The notes under the pieces were generated by a model that worked only from the letters and a program-made list of their open reading frames with translations, searched no databases and was not told the DNA's origin. This document shows positions 22,786 through 34,940 of a stretch of DNA of 64,000 nt, in pieces. The position numbers and the translations under genes were made by a program. This stretch comes from Spongilla lacustris (lineage: Eukaryota; Porifera; Demospongiae; Spongillida; Spongillidae): contig OX442417.1 of the NCBI GenBank assembly GCA_949361645.1, positions 14,311,954 to 14,375,953 on the forward strand, in the 5' to 3' direction. Positions within the stretch are counted from its first letter, which is position 1, and each line of letters begins with the position of its first letter.

Positions 22786-22965
22786 GTTTTAGGATTTACA
22801 GAGACTATGTAACAAAACTAATCATATTCATCATGAGGATAGGAAAGTTGTGAGGGAACAGATCTTGAGCTTGAAATATAACAAGCCATACATGTATATA
22901 GAAATGCTTTTAGTTTAGACTTGAAAGCAGAACACTGACAGGTGTAAAGAAAACTTAGATTGCAT

Positions 22966-23355
22966 CACAACCAAAGAATACTGTTGAATGGTTGAATATT
23001 CTGACATCAGAGTAGTAGTAGTTTGCAGTTTGCAAGTAGGCAGTTTGGTGGTATTTTCCCCCAGAAATTCTGTGCACCAACATCAAGTCAAGGTCCAACT
23101 TTTCCATTGGCTGGCTCGTATCTAAGGTGCTCACCTTGCAATGGCTGCAAAGTAGGTTCTGTATTCACATTGGGGACATACCTCACTGAGTGGGGCAGAG
23201 GCCAGGTACATGTATGGCACCTCATTGTGTGGAACAGAGAAGGATAGCCTCCTGATGGGCAATTCATGGCATGCTCCACAGTATAGATGGAGCCCACATA
23301 TGCAATGTGATGGTAATAAAGTACCATAGCTTAAACAAGATGGCATGTAGAGCAA
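22966..23355 (-). pseudogene. Retroelement-associated C-terminal domain remnant, copy B
   Basis: This is the minus-strand paralogue of 6521-6908. It encodes NTEPTLQPLQGEHLRYEPAN in one frame and PSGGYPSLFHTMRCHTC plus LSEVCPQCE in others. The order GG-x-P-S-x-x-H ... SEV ... EPTLQPL-x-GE is the one expected for the retroelement C-terminal domain. Several frameshifts; dead. Confidence 0.5.
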
Positions 23356-25206
23356 AACACAATATGGAGAGCATTCTGTCAGCTGGCTAGAGATCGTTTG
23401 TGTGGAGGCAAAGCCAGTAACTTGGTGACAGGCCGGTCAATCCATTACTTTAGGGCTATGCAATGTCTCTTTGTTTGCCTTGATATGGATGTTAATCATG
23501 CCTATTATCAATTAATGACTTTAATGGTTTACGAGATATATCTTCCTGAATAATTGATATATATTTTTTCAACTTGGAGGGCTCACATCCCTGCCACCAC
23601 TGTACAGATGCTTGTATTTCATGCATCAAATTGAAGCACAACTGAACTATGTGAATCATTTTTCAGGGTGAGGAAAGGGTTGAATATAAAACTAGTTTAT
23701 TGTTTACTGAACAATAAAGAGGTCACTTGCCATATGATACTCAAGGTTTTTTTTCACCTTATAAGATAAGCTGCCATATTAGCATGGGTTTTTTAACGGA
23801 CTGTACAAGTCAAGCGCATCGTTAGGAGTACGTTTTAACACTACCAAGTGTCACTACTGTTGGATGTGCATGATAACATTGTTTTAAAAGTTTTGCAGCA
23901 CCTTCTGTTTTTTATATCCACTCGCACCTCAGGGGGGGGGGGGGGGGGGTATGCGATGAGCGCCAAATTAGCACGGGGTGTGTGTCGTAGCTTTTCAAAT
24001 GGTTCAATCGAACAGACAACCAGCAATGCCACCAACATATCTGGAAGTATCCAAAGGGAAGTTCTAAACACACAAAAAAAAATACGTTAGCGTTCTCTGT
24101 CTGCCGCTAGGTGATTTTCTGTTCGTTCGATGGGTAGTGATTTAAAAAATGCCACGCATTGCAAGAGCTTGCAAGAGCCCCCCTTTCCCCCCCTTTTCTA
24201 TTCATAACTCATGAGACGTACATTTTAAGCTTAGAACTTTGCTGTAAGTGGTTACGTGGAAGTGCTACTTCAAGCCAAAGAGAGGCTTCGTGACCTCCAT
24301 TGAAAATGACTGGAAGTGAGTACTAAATGTGCCATAACTAGCCTGGTCGACATTGGCATCGCTAAGTTACGGTTATTACACAAATATACATTTACAAGGA
24401 TGAGGTTCAAACCATACCCCTTCTACAACCTCTTGAGGAATCGCCAGAATTCAGCAAAACACAGCCTGTTTACCTGTACTTAGTTAAATTATTTCAATAA
24501 ATATTAATACGAAAGTTATTGAGATTAAACGTATACAATTACAAATCGGCTATTATTTTAATTGCATTCAGATCAGAGAATTTAGTGGTAAGACCGATGT
24601 CCTCATTGTTCTGGGTCCAGTTTGGCCTTACCAAAAGCTAAGCCTGCTTTCTTGGAGCCCACGCGCGGGTCGGTTCTGTGGAGCGAATCTGATTTATGTA
24701 AGCCATAAAAGCTCCATTGTAGCGTCTTTACTATTCAATGGGATAGGAGCTTTCCCTTTTGCCGTACGAATACGCACACTCTATTTTAGCTTACCCGCAT
24801 TAAGCGTTAAGGTTTACTAACCGCTTTACTTGAAAACAAATTAACTACTCAGGGGCGTAGTGGGTATTATCAACTATGGTTATAGGCTGTGGTTATTCGG
24901 ACCTCCCCCCCATGCTAATAAAGCCAACCCATGGTAATATGGCAGTTTACAATAGTAGTCATTGATAGTCCCACTGTTTTCCAAAGATAAAAGTTTGAGT
25001 CTGGGCACCATGCGCACTTAAACCTGAAGTCGCCATTTTTTTTTCCAACTTGGTTGATTTAGCAAGTAAGTAGTGTATATTTAGCGTGGATCAGTATTAC
25101 ATAACCACTTAGCACTATTTTTATTTTCGTCACACCTTTACCTGATTTATTAGTTTATGGGACTTAATTTAGTACTGCATTAATTTTTATGAATTCGGTT
25201 GAAATT
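23356..25206. other. Unit B right-hand spacer
   Basis: This contains a poly-G run (23932-23949) and blocks paralogous to 7010-7175 and 9120-9360. After about 25140 the sequence matches 13548 onward, which marks the join between tandem units B and C. No gene is supported. Confidence 0.5.
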
Positions 25207-26721
25207 GGGTCATTCCATGGGAATTTTTACCACCCTGAATACATCACTCTGTCATATTTTCATATAATGTTCTCCCCTAAGGTATGAGGGAAACTGCTAT
25301 ACATTTGCATACCCTATGATGTCTCGTTTAAATAATATGACGTCCTGAATAATTAATTTTTATCATTTCAAATGAGTATAGTTTGAACCTTGACTTGTAT
25401 AGGTTTCAGCTGTTTGCACATAACAAAGGCTATTATGTAGTTGCACTCATAATTTATCCAATTAGTATACAGGGGTTAATGGAGTAATGAATTTTTAATG
25501 AGATTTCAAGGCTGCAAAAAATAACAACCTCCATTTCGCACCAATTTTTGTTTAACTGGTAGCTGCAACTATCCATAAGGCTCTATGCTTAACAACTTGA
25601 TGGAGAAACGACCCACTAGACTGCAATACCCAGTTGAAAAACCAGTATCCATTTCTACTTCTCCTTGTCTTGGGCTGTTTGTTTACACAGTAACCACCAG
25701 GTGTTAATTGGATATCATAATCGAGACACCACAGACCATCTAAGCATAAGAAAAGAGAAGTTACACACATAGGTATACTTCCAGAGCAGCGGTGGCATCT
25801 TCTCCTTCTTTCTTGCTTAAAGTGTATGCCCTACCAGTGGCTGTTGCTATTGATGGCTGAACACGAGTTAAGATGTCAGCTGGATCAATGTCCAAAACAT
25901 CCTTTCTCTTAGGGTAGAAAAATGATGCAGATGGATGCTAGGGTGACTGTGATGGCACGTTCTTGCTCATTGACATTGAGCACACAGCCAAGCCAACAGG
26001 AGCCATCATAAGCATCATTTTTCTACCCTAAGAGAAAGGATGTTTGGACATCGATCCAGCTGACATCTTAACTCGTGTTCAGCCATCAATGGCAACAGCC
26101 ACTGGTAGGACATACACTTTAAGCAAGAAAGTAGTATGCCACTGCTGCTCTGGAAGTATACCACTTAGCTTTTCTTATGCTTTATGCGTTTAGATGATCT
26201 GTGGTGTCTCTGTTAATATATCCAATTAACACGAGGTGGTTACTGTGTAAACAAACAGCCCAAGACAAGGAGAAGTAGAAATGGATACTGGTTTTTCAAC
26301 TGGGTATTGCAGTCTAGTGGGTCGTTTCTCCATCAAGTTGTTAAGCATAGAGCCTTATGGATAGTTGCAGCTACCAGCTAAACAAAAATTGGTGTGAAAT
26401 GGAGGTTGTTATTTTGTGCAGCCTTGAAATCTCATTAAAAATTCATTACTCCATTAACCCCTGTATACTAATTGGATAAATTATGAGTGCAACTACATAA
26501 TAGCCTTTGTTATGTGCAAACAGCTGAAACCTATACAAGTCAAGGTTCAAACTATACTCATTTGAAATGATAAAAATTAATTATTCAGGACGTCATATTA
26601 TTTAAACGAGACATCATAGGGTATGCAAATGTATAGCAGTTTCCCTCATACCTTAGGACATTATATGAAAATATGACAGAGTGATGTATTCAGGGTGGTA
26701 AAAATTCCCATGGAATGACCC
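25207..26721. mobile_element. 1.5-kb near-perfect palindrome with AATT target duplication
   Basis: The left end GGGTCATTCCATGGGAA at 25207 is mirrored at the right end, finishing at 26721. The arms are ~730 bp with few differences and a ~75-bp centre near 25940-26015. The direct repeat AATT flanks it (25203-25206, 26722-26725). The paralogous empty site in unit B (TGAAATTGGAGACATTC, about 13602) contains a single AATT. Both arms carry a degenerate reading frame (for example TPGGYCVNKQPKTRRSRNG) of unknown family, perhaps a captured coding fragment. Confidence 0.85.
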
Positions 26722-27160
26722 AATTGGAGACATTCAATATAACGTTTAGCGTATTTTTCATGTGTTCTGTTCTAATAATGCACGTTTCTAAAGTTTTACA
26801 TGGATTGACGGTTGTAAATCTAACTGTGAGCATACATGTATTAAGCTCACTCAATCAATGTAGAAATAGGAAACGATTGGAACTAAGAAAATATTTTTAA
26901 TGTTATTTTGATTATCTGTGGAGAAAAAATAAACACGGTACCAGATTAAGTGGATCCTCTTGATTGAATTTATATTATTGTTCACTTTTAACTTTCAAGC
27001 CCTAAGCAGAATAAATTGTAATGGCAACTTCAGATAAAAAAGCTCTTGATTAATAATGTACATTGTAATATACCTCCTAGATGCTGTTGTGGACTTCAGT
27101 GCAAGAATCTTAATATAATTACTAGTACTGTACCAGGTGTCGTGTAGTCTGCAGATAAAA

Positions 27161-28096
27161 ATGGCTTCAGGAAGTCGACCTCATCAATGTGTAAATTGTT
27201 GAAAGGCATTTTCAAAACAGGCATATCTGCAAAGACACATGCTCACTCATACTGGAGAGAAGCCACGTCAGTGTCAACAATGTGGAAAGGCATTTTCACG
27301 ACAGTCAAATCTGAAAACACACATGCTCACTCATTCTGGAGAGAAGCCACATCAGTGTCAACAATGTGGAAAGGCATTTTCACGACAGTCAAATCTGAAA
27401 ACACACATGCTCACTCATACTGGAGAGAAGCCACATCAGTGTCAACAATGTGGAAAGGTATTTTCACTACAGTCAAGTCTGAAAACACACATGCTCACTC
27501 ATACTGGAGAGAAGCCACATCAGTGTCAACAATGTGGAAAGGCATTTTCACATCAGTCAAGTCTGAAAACACACATGCTCACTCATACTGGAGAGAAACC
27601 ACATTGTCAACAATGTGGAAAGGCATTTTCACGACAGTCATTACTGAAAACACACATCCTCACTCATACTGGAGTGAAGCCACATCAATGTCAACAATGT
27701 GGAAAGGCATTTTCAATACTGTCAAGTCTGAAAACACACATGCTCACTCATACTGGAGAGAAGCCACATCAGTGTCAACAATGTGAAAAGGCATTTTCAC
27801 GCCAGTCAAGTCTGCAAAGACACATGCTTAATCACACTGGAGAGAAGCCACATCAGTGTCAACAATGTGGAAAGGCATTTTCACGCCAGTCAAGTCTGAT
27901 AACACACATGCTCACTCATTCTGGAGAGAAGATTTACAAATGTTTTTGTAAAAGGTCATATACAACCTCACAAGCATTGAAGGCTCACTGTAGGATTCAT
28001 ACTGGTGAGAGGTTGAGGTGCAGCAACAGTGGATGTACCAAATCTTACCTGTACAAGAAGAGTTTGGACTATCATCTTAAGTCGTGTCACATCTAA
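27161..28096 (+). pseudogene. Poly-C2H2 zinc-finger gene, copy C (stop in first finger)
   Basis: From the conserved ATG at 27161 the frame matches copy B, but a TGA at 27200-27202 replaces the first glycine codon after the finger 1 cysteines. From the in-frame ATG at 27239 it is open for 285 codons, giving eight regular fingers plus the two divergent C-terminal fingers (C-x1-C in YKCFCKRSY, then CSNSGC...H-x4-H). A shortened protein could be made by initiation at 27239; otherwise this is a pseudogene. It has three fewer regular fingers than copy B, so finger number has changed after duplication. Confidence 0.7.
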
Positions 28097-29166
28097 CACT
28101 AAAACGTTTTTGTTAATTTTCGTATTTGCTGAGTGTGCAGCTGTACTAGTTCCAGTGTGCATGGCAGATGGTATACAACTATTAGAGTCTTATGTGGCAA
28201 TGCAACTGGTAATGATAATGTATCAATAATACTATTGCAATCGATATGGACTTACTAGATATTCATGCAACATGACTGCTCCCCATCACACAATATTTGC
28301 TCAAAGGCCTAATACTGGGTAGGTGTGCGTGTGAGATGGAGAATCAGTGCAAATGTATTGTTACAAGCCATGTTGACATATCTGGGCCTGCAGGGTCTAC
28401 ACATTTGCACATAACTTCTATTTTCATGTCATTCACCGCGAAAACATTTCTATTTGTACAATTGTAGTTATAGTACTACACTATTTTATTATCTTATCTT
28501 GTAGTAGGAAACATAAACAGCTATTTCCTCTACTTAAATAAACTTTTTGACAAAAAGCACTAATCAGGATTATGCATGTATTTGAGTCTGCAGTTTTAAA
28601 GATTGATGCTGTTATACTTTTATCATACAGTGCAAACTTATTTTTAAAAATCTGACTGAATTTCTATATATGAAGGAGGATATTTATCCCGAACCCAAAC
28701 CAACCCTATCAAGCCCTCCCCTAGTCTCAGCCCCCAGACCCTGATTCCTTCAGCTGCAGATTGGATTGCATCACTGCTATGTGAAAAGAGGGTTTAGTGA
28801 CTACCATGTTTGGAATTAAGTGTCTCCAATCAGATTGTGAGCATGCTGTTTTTCACGTGATATCTCACACAAGTTGCCGGTGCTATCTTTAGCTACAGGG
28901 GAAACAGCAATTAAAGGACATGACTCGTGATCAGCGAAAAATAGTCCTACAGTTTACCTCAGGATCAGACATGAAACCACCTCCCTGGGAGATCTGTCGC
29001 CATGGTGAGGCACCTGTAGTGGCTGTCCCCAGACCTCCTTGATCCTCCTCTCTCCCCTCCACTCCTCTTCTACCCTTCCTCCTCTCCCACTCCATCTTCT
29101 CCTCTCCCTCCTCTCCCCTCCCTCTTCTCCTCTCCTCTCCCCCCCCCCCCCCCCCCCTTTATGTAG
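28097..29166. other. 3' flank of zinc-finger gene C and exon 3 remnant
   Basis: An AATAAACTT polyadenylation-like signal occurs at about 28537. CACCTCCCTGGGAGATCTGT near 28978-28998 matches exon 3 of the large gene. A CT-rich microsatellite and poly-C run precede the exon 4 acceptor. Confidence 0.55.
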
Positions 29167-29888
29167 GCTTTCTGTACAAAGGACAATAGAGGGACACATC
29201 TCAGCTGTTTTATACCCATCTGACCCTGGGGAGGAGGCTTCTGCCCCAGCGTTCAAGAAATTGGTGGTGGGACTGTTCTCCATTGATGCCAGGGGGCAGT
29301 GGTACAGAGGGGTGAATGCAGATGCCCATATCCAGCTGAGCTGCCAATCTTCAAGGCAGTATGGAGGACAGCTGAAGAACACATCAAAGGCATGTCGAGT
29401 ACCTCAATGATAATAGATCTTTGCTTTTCTTTATTTATTTGCCAGTTCTGTTCGATGTTTATCTAATTGCATGTGTCCGTATTAGCTGTAAATGTGTACA
29501 TGGCTTGTCCTTACAAAATGTATAGTTTAAAACCAGCAACTGACATCCCCATGGCAACATTGTCAATTGCTTTCATAGATGCATGCTTTGTGACAGATGA
29601 AATTTTCCCTGAGCGCATGCGCTGAAGCAAGTATCCTAGCAACTTGAATTGTACGGTGTCTGTTTCATTCATTCCTTTCACTACACTTCCCCTCCCTCCC
29701 TCCCTCTCTCACTGCTCTCCCCCTCTTTCCTCCCTACACCACTCAAGGTGGTAGTCCTGGATGACCAAGGCTGCATTTCCTCTGTTGAGGTAATGAATGG
29801 ACAAGGTTTGCTCCACCCACTGTTTGCATTGTGGTGAATTAGAGTTCAGCCTCACATGCAATAACGTCTAACTGTTCAATTATCCTAT
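29167..29888 (+). pseudogene. Lipid-transfer-like gene, partial duplicate C (exons 4 and 5)
   Basis: The exon 4 equivalent at 29167-29389 is open and exactly 223 bp, the same length as in the full gene (LSVQRTIEGHISAVLYPSDP ... GGQLKNTSK). The exon 5 equivalent at 29748-29789 encodes VVVLDDQGCISSVE and ends at GTAATG. The exon 4 end has AAG followed by GCATGT, as in the full gene. The following intron is interrupted at 29889 by the 6.4-kb element. Exon 6 reappears at 36719 with a frameshift, and exons 7 onward are missing. Confidence 0.7.
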
Positions 29889-30276
29889 TACGGTGGCCCG
29901 GTAGGTCGCCACTTGAGCGCAAAACAATTCTTAAGTTAAGCTCAGAGCGCAAGGCTCAGAGCGCAAGGCTCAGAGCGCAAGGCTCAGAGCGCAAGGCGCA
30001 GAGCGCAAGGCACACTATGGGATGGCATAGGATTTCGTTACATCACTGTTCATTCACGTGATCTACTTGCTTCGTATTCCCCATAACTTAACTGTTTTCG
30101 TTGTTGTAGCTAGTTAAATATCCTGCTTCTCCACTTGCTATAATACTTCAATTCATCCACAGAACTTGAGAAACGTGTAATCGTCTTCGTCAGCCGCACA
30201 GGACATGAACCGCACCGATCGTCGTGTGAAAAGTACGTTATTTAGCTCTTGTATGCTTCGTTACACTATACAATCG

Positions 30277-30637
30277 CTGCAGGGCTCATAATCAAGTATT
30301 GGAGGCAGCATAAAAGCATTCTCGTTATACTTGCCTATTTACGCCTCGTACACCGGGTAACTGTTGGGTTAGTTTGTGTGCGGTATAGCCATGCGGGCAT
30401 GCATGTGCTTGAGTATTGCGCACACACCGTATACGTGATTTTAAAAGGTGAACATATGGCTAAACAAAAACTCGTTCAGCTGGGTTTGAAACGGCAAAAT
30501 CAATATCTAGATGAATATAATATCGATGTGTATAGTGCATGAATGATTTTGTATATATCCGTTGATATGATAGGTGTTGACTACAGGCAATCAGTGGATC
30601 CTGGTCTTCTTATCTATCAGCCAACGAAAGCTTTGTG
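30277..30637 (+). pseudogene. Integrase gene fragment, left arm (first and last exons only)
   Basis: On the plus strand, LIIKYWRQHKSILVILAYLR is followed, after a probable intron, by QKLVQLGLKRQNQYLDEYNI. This resembles the helical N-terminal region of the invertebrate integrase-core proteins. At 30574 (after GATAG) the last exon reads DYRQSVDPGLL and stops near 30637. It matches the last exon of the right-arm integrase (35071-34941, DYRQTVDPGILAY). The catalytic exons are deleted. Confidence 0.5.
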
Positions 30638-30769
30638 ACGTTGTGCAATGTTATTTGCATGTGTGGTGTATCCAGTATGTATGGATTACAATTGAAGTTG
30701 CAATATACATGTTACACAAGTGGTTATACATATGCTCATGATACACAAGGGTTTACACAAGTTGAATTA

Positions 30770-33119
30770 CTAGGATGATGTTGAAGTTAGCAGTGCAACA
30801 AGAGATTGCAATAAATGAAGAGCAGTTGGTCGTTCTGATGCCTCTATACGTGTGCAACTCATACATATATCCTTGCACTCGTCCAGTACTCCATCCATGG
30901 AAGGTGGCTCAGGCTGAGACCCACAAACCTTATGTTGGATCTGAAAAGTGTCTAGGTCAGGCCATATCTTTCTTTCCGCTAAAAGTTCAATGAGTACACA
31001 CCCCGTAGAGTATATGTCTACAGTCACGAAACATTTCTGGTGCTTTATAGGGAACAGTTCCTGCTCCTACACCTTTGGATGTGTGGATAGTGGCTAGCTG
31101 GTTTTGTAACTTCGCGACACCAAGGTCACATAAATAGGCACTACAACTATCTGTAACCTGTGGATAGAGAAAAAAAAATCCCCTTTACAGTGGACATGAA
31201 ATACTATGTTATTTACCAAAATATTTGCAGGCTTTATGTCTTGATGTATAATGGCTGGCCGTCGGCTGTGCAAGTAAGAAACAGCTTTGGCCACCTGTAC
31301 TGATATTCTTAGCTTACTCGTGGTGTCTAGCTGCATGAAAAGAACATGTATCTTTATAGGTTTAGGGTTCACATACAAATTCATACTTACTGTCAACAAC
31401 TTCTGGAAAATGATGCTCTGCAAATTGTACCCCTCGATCAAGTTAGTTACTAGCATGAGTTGGTAGTCATCAAATAAGCAGACGCCCATCAAGGTGACAA
31501 TACATGGATGTCGAATGGATCTGTTTGATTTAATAAAGTATTTATACATGTGTTACTGCTGCTATTTTTACTTGAGAATCGTTATTTCCTTCAGAGCGTA
31601 CGTCTTGCTTAATGTCTTCATCTGGCACAGGTATGACTTTTACAGCTACTTCTGTTCCAAGGTAAGTACCTCTGTGAACAGTTCCAAATGTTCCTTTACC
31701 TATCACTGCACCGACTTCCAACTCATCCTTTTCTACTAGCAAACCATCTGTATGCAGGGTGTTTTGAAATAATTACTTTCTGGCAAGTATATGAAATTAT
31801 AAGGCTTACATACCCAGGCTGTGATGCATTTCCTTGTCACTGCCTATAAATACACTTAAAATAACCACTGACACTCATGAATATCTGTCAAGTAACCTTT
31901 TTCCACATTATGACACTCCACTTTACTGCTTTTTGCATCATATCCACTACTTCTTGGAGGAACTGTGGATACTCCACTGTGTCTCACTCTTTGAGGAACT
32001 GCATCAACTCCACTGTGTCTCTGCAACTCTTCACAATCTACTTTGCAGGGGAAGTTTTTCTCAGGAGTGTAAATTATGTTTGCAAAACATTTCTTACCAG
32101 GATCGTCATCATTGTCACTGCCTATTGTGATGTATTTATATAATTGTGCAAAACAATAGAACTGTCACTAGTTACTTTTTGTAAGATCAACTTCAGGAGC
32201 AGAGGTACAAGTCGATGATGGCTTCTTTCTTTTTGCTTTCTCCAACTTTTTGTCTTCACTACAGAGCTTCTTTCTTTTTACTTTCTCATGTATGTCTTCA
32301 CTACATGCTAGTATAATACTCTAAAGTTGTAACATGCATGAGAGGGCGGGGCATAGCCAACTCACCTGTACTTGGCACACCACTGTCGTCACCATCTTCA
32401 CTCTCCTGCACACAAGAAAAGTAAATATTCACACTGTTGGATTGCTAATCAGCCAAAAGTGCATAGTCACTACACACATATATGGACTTACAATTTCATT
32501 AGGGACATATACTCCGAGAATAATTCGCTTGGAACCACCTAGTTCCTCCAAGTAACCCCCTAATGTCCATGGTTTGCCATTTTGTAAGAGGCTGTTCACA
32601 ACACGGACCCGGCCAATGACAAGGGTGCCTTTCTCCTGTTTTGCATCATGTTCGTAGTTCATTGTACATGCTGCCTTTAGGACAGCGGTTGAGTAAGTAT
32701 CGGATGGCCTAAATCCAGCCACCCTGCTTTTCTCCCCGTCTCGCTTGAATGTGCCGCCGATGGTTTTGCGCATTTTACACACCACCATCTATAAGTTAAG
32801 TGTTGGTGCAGGTGGTTGATACAATAACAAGAACAGGAGCACTTACACCGAACATTTTATCTTCAGGATTGTCTGAAGGCTTTTGGGACCGACTTTGAGT
32901 ACAATGAGCTCTATATTTCTTATTCAGTTCGAGCGCCGATAACGTATCCTTGTCACTGGTATCACAGCTCCCATCTTTACTACGATGAACATTCTTGATT
33001 TCAAATAAAACCTTTTTCATGAATTTTTCTTTGTCTTCACTACAAATCTTGATAGGCTTAGGTTCGACATTGCGATCGGCATCGTCACTTTCATCTCTTT
33101 TCGGCATAGTTGCGACCAT
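30770..33119 (-). CDS. TKL-like protein kinase with basic N-terminal region, probably disrupted
   Basis: Multi-exon minus-strand gene. Exon 1 33119-32847 (91 codons, MPKRDESDDADRN, acidic/basic). Exon 2 32788-32492 (99 codons, with PWTLGGYLEELGGSKR and LGVYVP; unknown conserved-looking domain). Exon 3 32405-32366 (ESEDGDDSGVPST). Then probable Lys-rich exons around 32298-32175, 32125-32097 and 32065-31890. Kinase exons: 31747-31572 (Gly loop GKGTFGTVHRG, Lys in VAVKV), a piece starting near 31520 (IRHPCIVTLMG), the catalytic loop IIHQDIKPANIL (HRD altered to HQD), the 31160-31030 exon (CDLGVAKL in place of DFG, GTVPYKAPEMF) and a last part to 30770 (VDIYSTGCVLIELL). APEMF runs into VTVDIYS with a frame change near 31027 and fewer residues than usual, so this copy is probably broken. 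Splicing near the alpha-C region is unresolved. Confidence 0.6.
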
Positions 33120-33388
33120 TTGGTAGAAATATAAATAATCCCGTCTTATATACTACATCAGTCCACTCAGTTCATAATCCTTGCAAAGCATTGTAACACT
33201 GAGCCCCACCCTCGCATCCATTGAGAGGGTGGGCTCAGCAGCGAGACTAGTAATTGGTTTACACGTACATGAAAGCTGTGGCCAACAATAACAATTTCTA
33301 GACATGCATCTTCATCCATATGTTGGACTAACTTGATCACATACTAGTTTTTGCCATGCTCTTTATTATTTAAGGAGTAAACATGATT

Positions 33389-33487
33389 TAATGTTGTCAT
33401 GAAGAGGCCTTAAACCCCATCCCTGCTTAGATAACTGATCTTTAATGTTGTCATGAAGAGGCCTTAAACCCCATCCCTGCTTAGATA
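33389..33487. repeat. Two-copy ~50-bp tandem duplication
   Basis: TTTAATGTTGTCATGAAGAG ... CATCCCTGCTTAGATA occurs twice in direct succession. Confidence 0.85.
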
Positions 33488-33803
33488 TAGGGCATGGATA
33501 AGCATATAGCATGGGGCTTTGTCTAAGGTTTGTAGGTCAAGCCTGCCTCTCTGTCCCAATTCTCACCACTAAAACAACCTATTATATACATATATCCCCA
33601 ATCTACATTGTCCCTTTGTCTGGTTCCTTGTCTGCTTCCAGCCGTACTCTGCACTGTATTCATTTTCTAAACACAGGTTACAGATGTTGGTAAGCTACAA
33701 AACCAGCTAGCTATAGCTACCATCCATATGTCCAAAGGTGTAGGGGCAGGAACTGTTCCCAATAAATCACCAACAATGTATCATGTCACATGCATCCCTG
33801 GGG

Positions 33804-34495
33804 CAGTGGCGGATCCAGGGGGGGGTCTAAGGGGTCTAAAGACCCCCCCCCTCGGCCCGACCGGTTATGAATAAATTAACTTATGAATAATTAATTACAT
33901 GATCGACGAGTTGAAAAACGAAGCGTTTAGTGAACGCGAGTGAACTAATTAGCGAGTTAGCATTCGACCCAAAGTGTGTGTGGGGAGGGGGTCCTCAAAG
34001 CGTGCAGTGTTTAATTAGTATTGATGCTGCGCGATGGAATGGTGCGAGCAAGAAGTAAGCGATCAAAAGAAGATAGTTTACCTCAGGAAACAGGTAGAGC
34101 TAAATCAAGTAGGTATATAGTACTATTAAAGGTAAAACGTGTGTGTCGTTTAGACCAGAATACGGTCACAATGGCTTTGCGTAGAGTTTTCTATTCGCTA
34201 TCCTTATCCACGTTGACTCACGCAGGCTTCTATATTAATCAATTCGAATTTTGCGCTTGCTAGCTATCAATATTGAATACATGTACACTTTCAAAGTATG
34301 CTTATTTTCATGCTAAATGAACGCAAAAGTGAAAAAGCGGCTGGGGCTTCGCCCCAGGCCCCACTGGGGGAGCTTTCAGCGCTCCCCCAGACCCCCTAGC
34401 TGTTACGGGAGGGGGCACGCCCCCTCCCGTACCCACCCCCGCTTGTGAATATAGTTATTAGACCCCCCCTTCCAGAAATCCTGGATCCGCCGCTG
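33804..34495. mobile_element. ~690-bp hAT-type MITE nested in the 6.4-kb element
   Basis: The left terminus CAGTGGCGGATCCAGG and right terminus CCTGGATCCGCCGCTG are inverted repeats with one mismatch. The 5-bp direct match TGGGG flanks both sides, so a full 8-bp duplication is not proven. The GC-rich GGGGCTTCGCCCC and GGGGGAGC blocks are shared with the 2.5-kb element at 18324. Confidence 0.7.
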
Positions 34496-34940
34496 TGGGG
34501 TGTGCATGTCATTTGCTGAAAGGAGGATATGGGCCTGACATAAGACAGCTTTCAGATCCAACATAATGTTTATAGTTTGTTCATTGTCTCAAAAAGCTTG
34601 AGTGAACTTTCATCGATGGAGTACAGAACGTTTGCAAGGGTATTGTATATGAGCATCAATTGCTCTTCATATCTTGCAAACATCAATTGCTCTTCATTTC
34701 TTGCAAACAACAACTGCTCTTCATTTCTTGCAAACACATGTTGCATTGATTATAATTATTGACAATAATCCTACCATTACCACTTGTGCAAACCCTTGTG
34801 TATCATGAACATAATTCCAGTATAAACACTTGTGTATCATGTATTGCAACATAAATTCTAATCCATACTGGATAATACATACAATAAAAAACAATAAATA
34901 ACTTCACAATTCTCAGCTGTGACTTCATTTTGGTGAATGT

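Noticed and set aside
28954..29382. 142-codon minus-strand frame opposite the exon 4 duplicate
   Set aside because: It overlaps, antisense, an exon whose plus-strand frame is conserved in three copies, plus a CT-rich tract.
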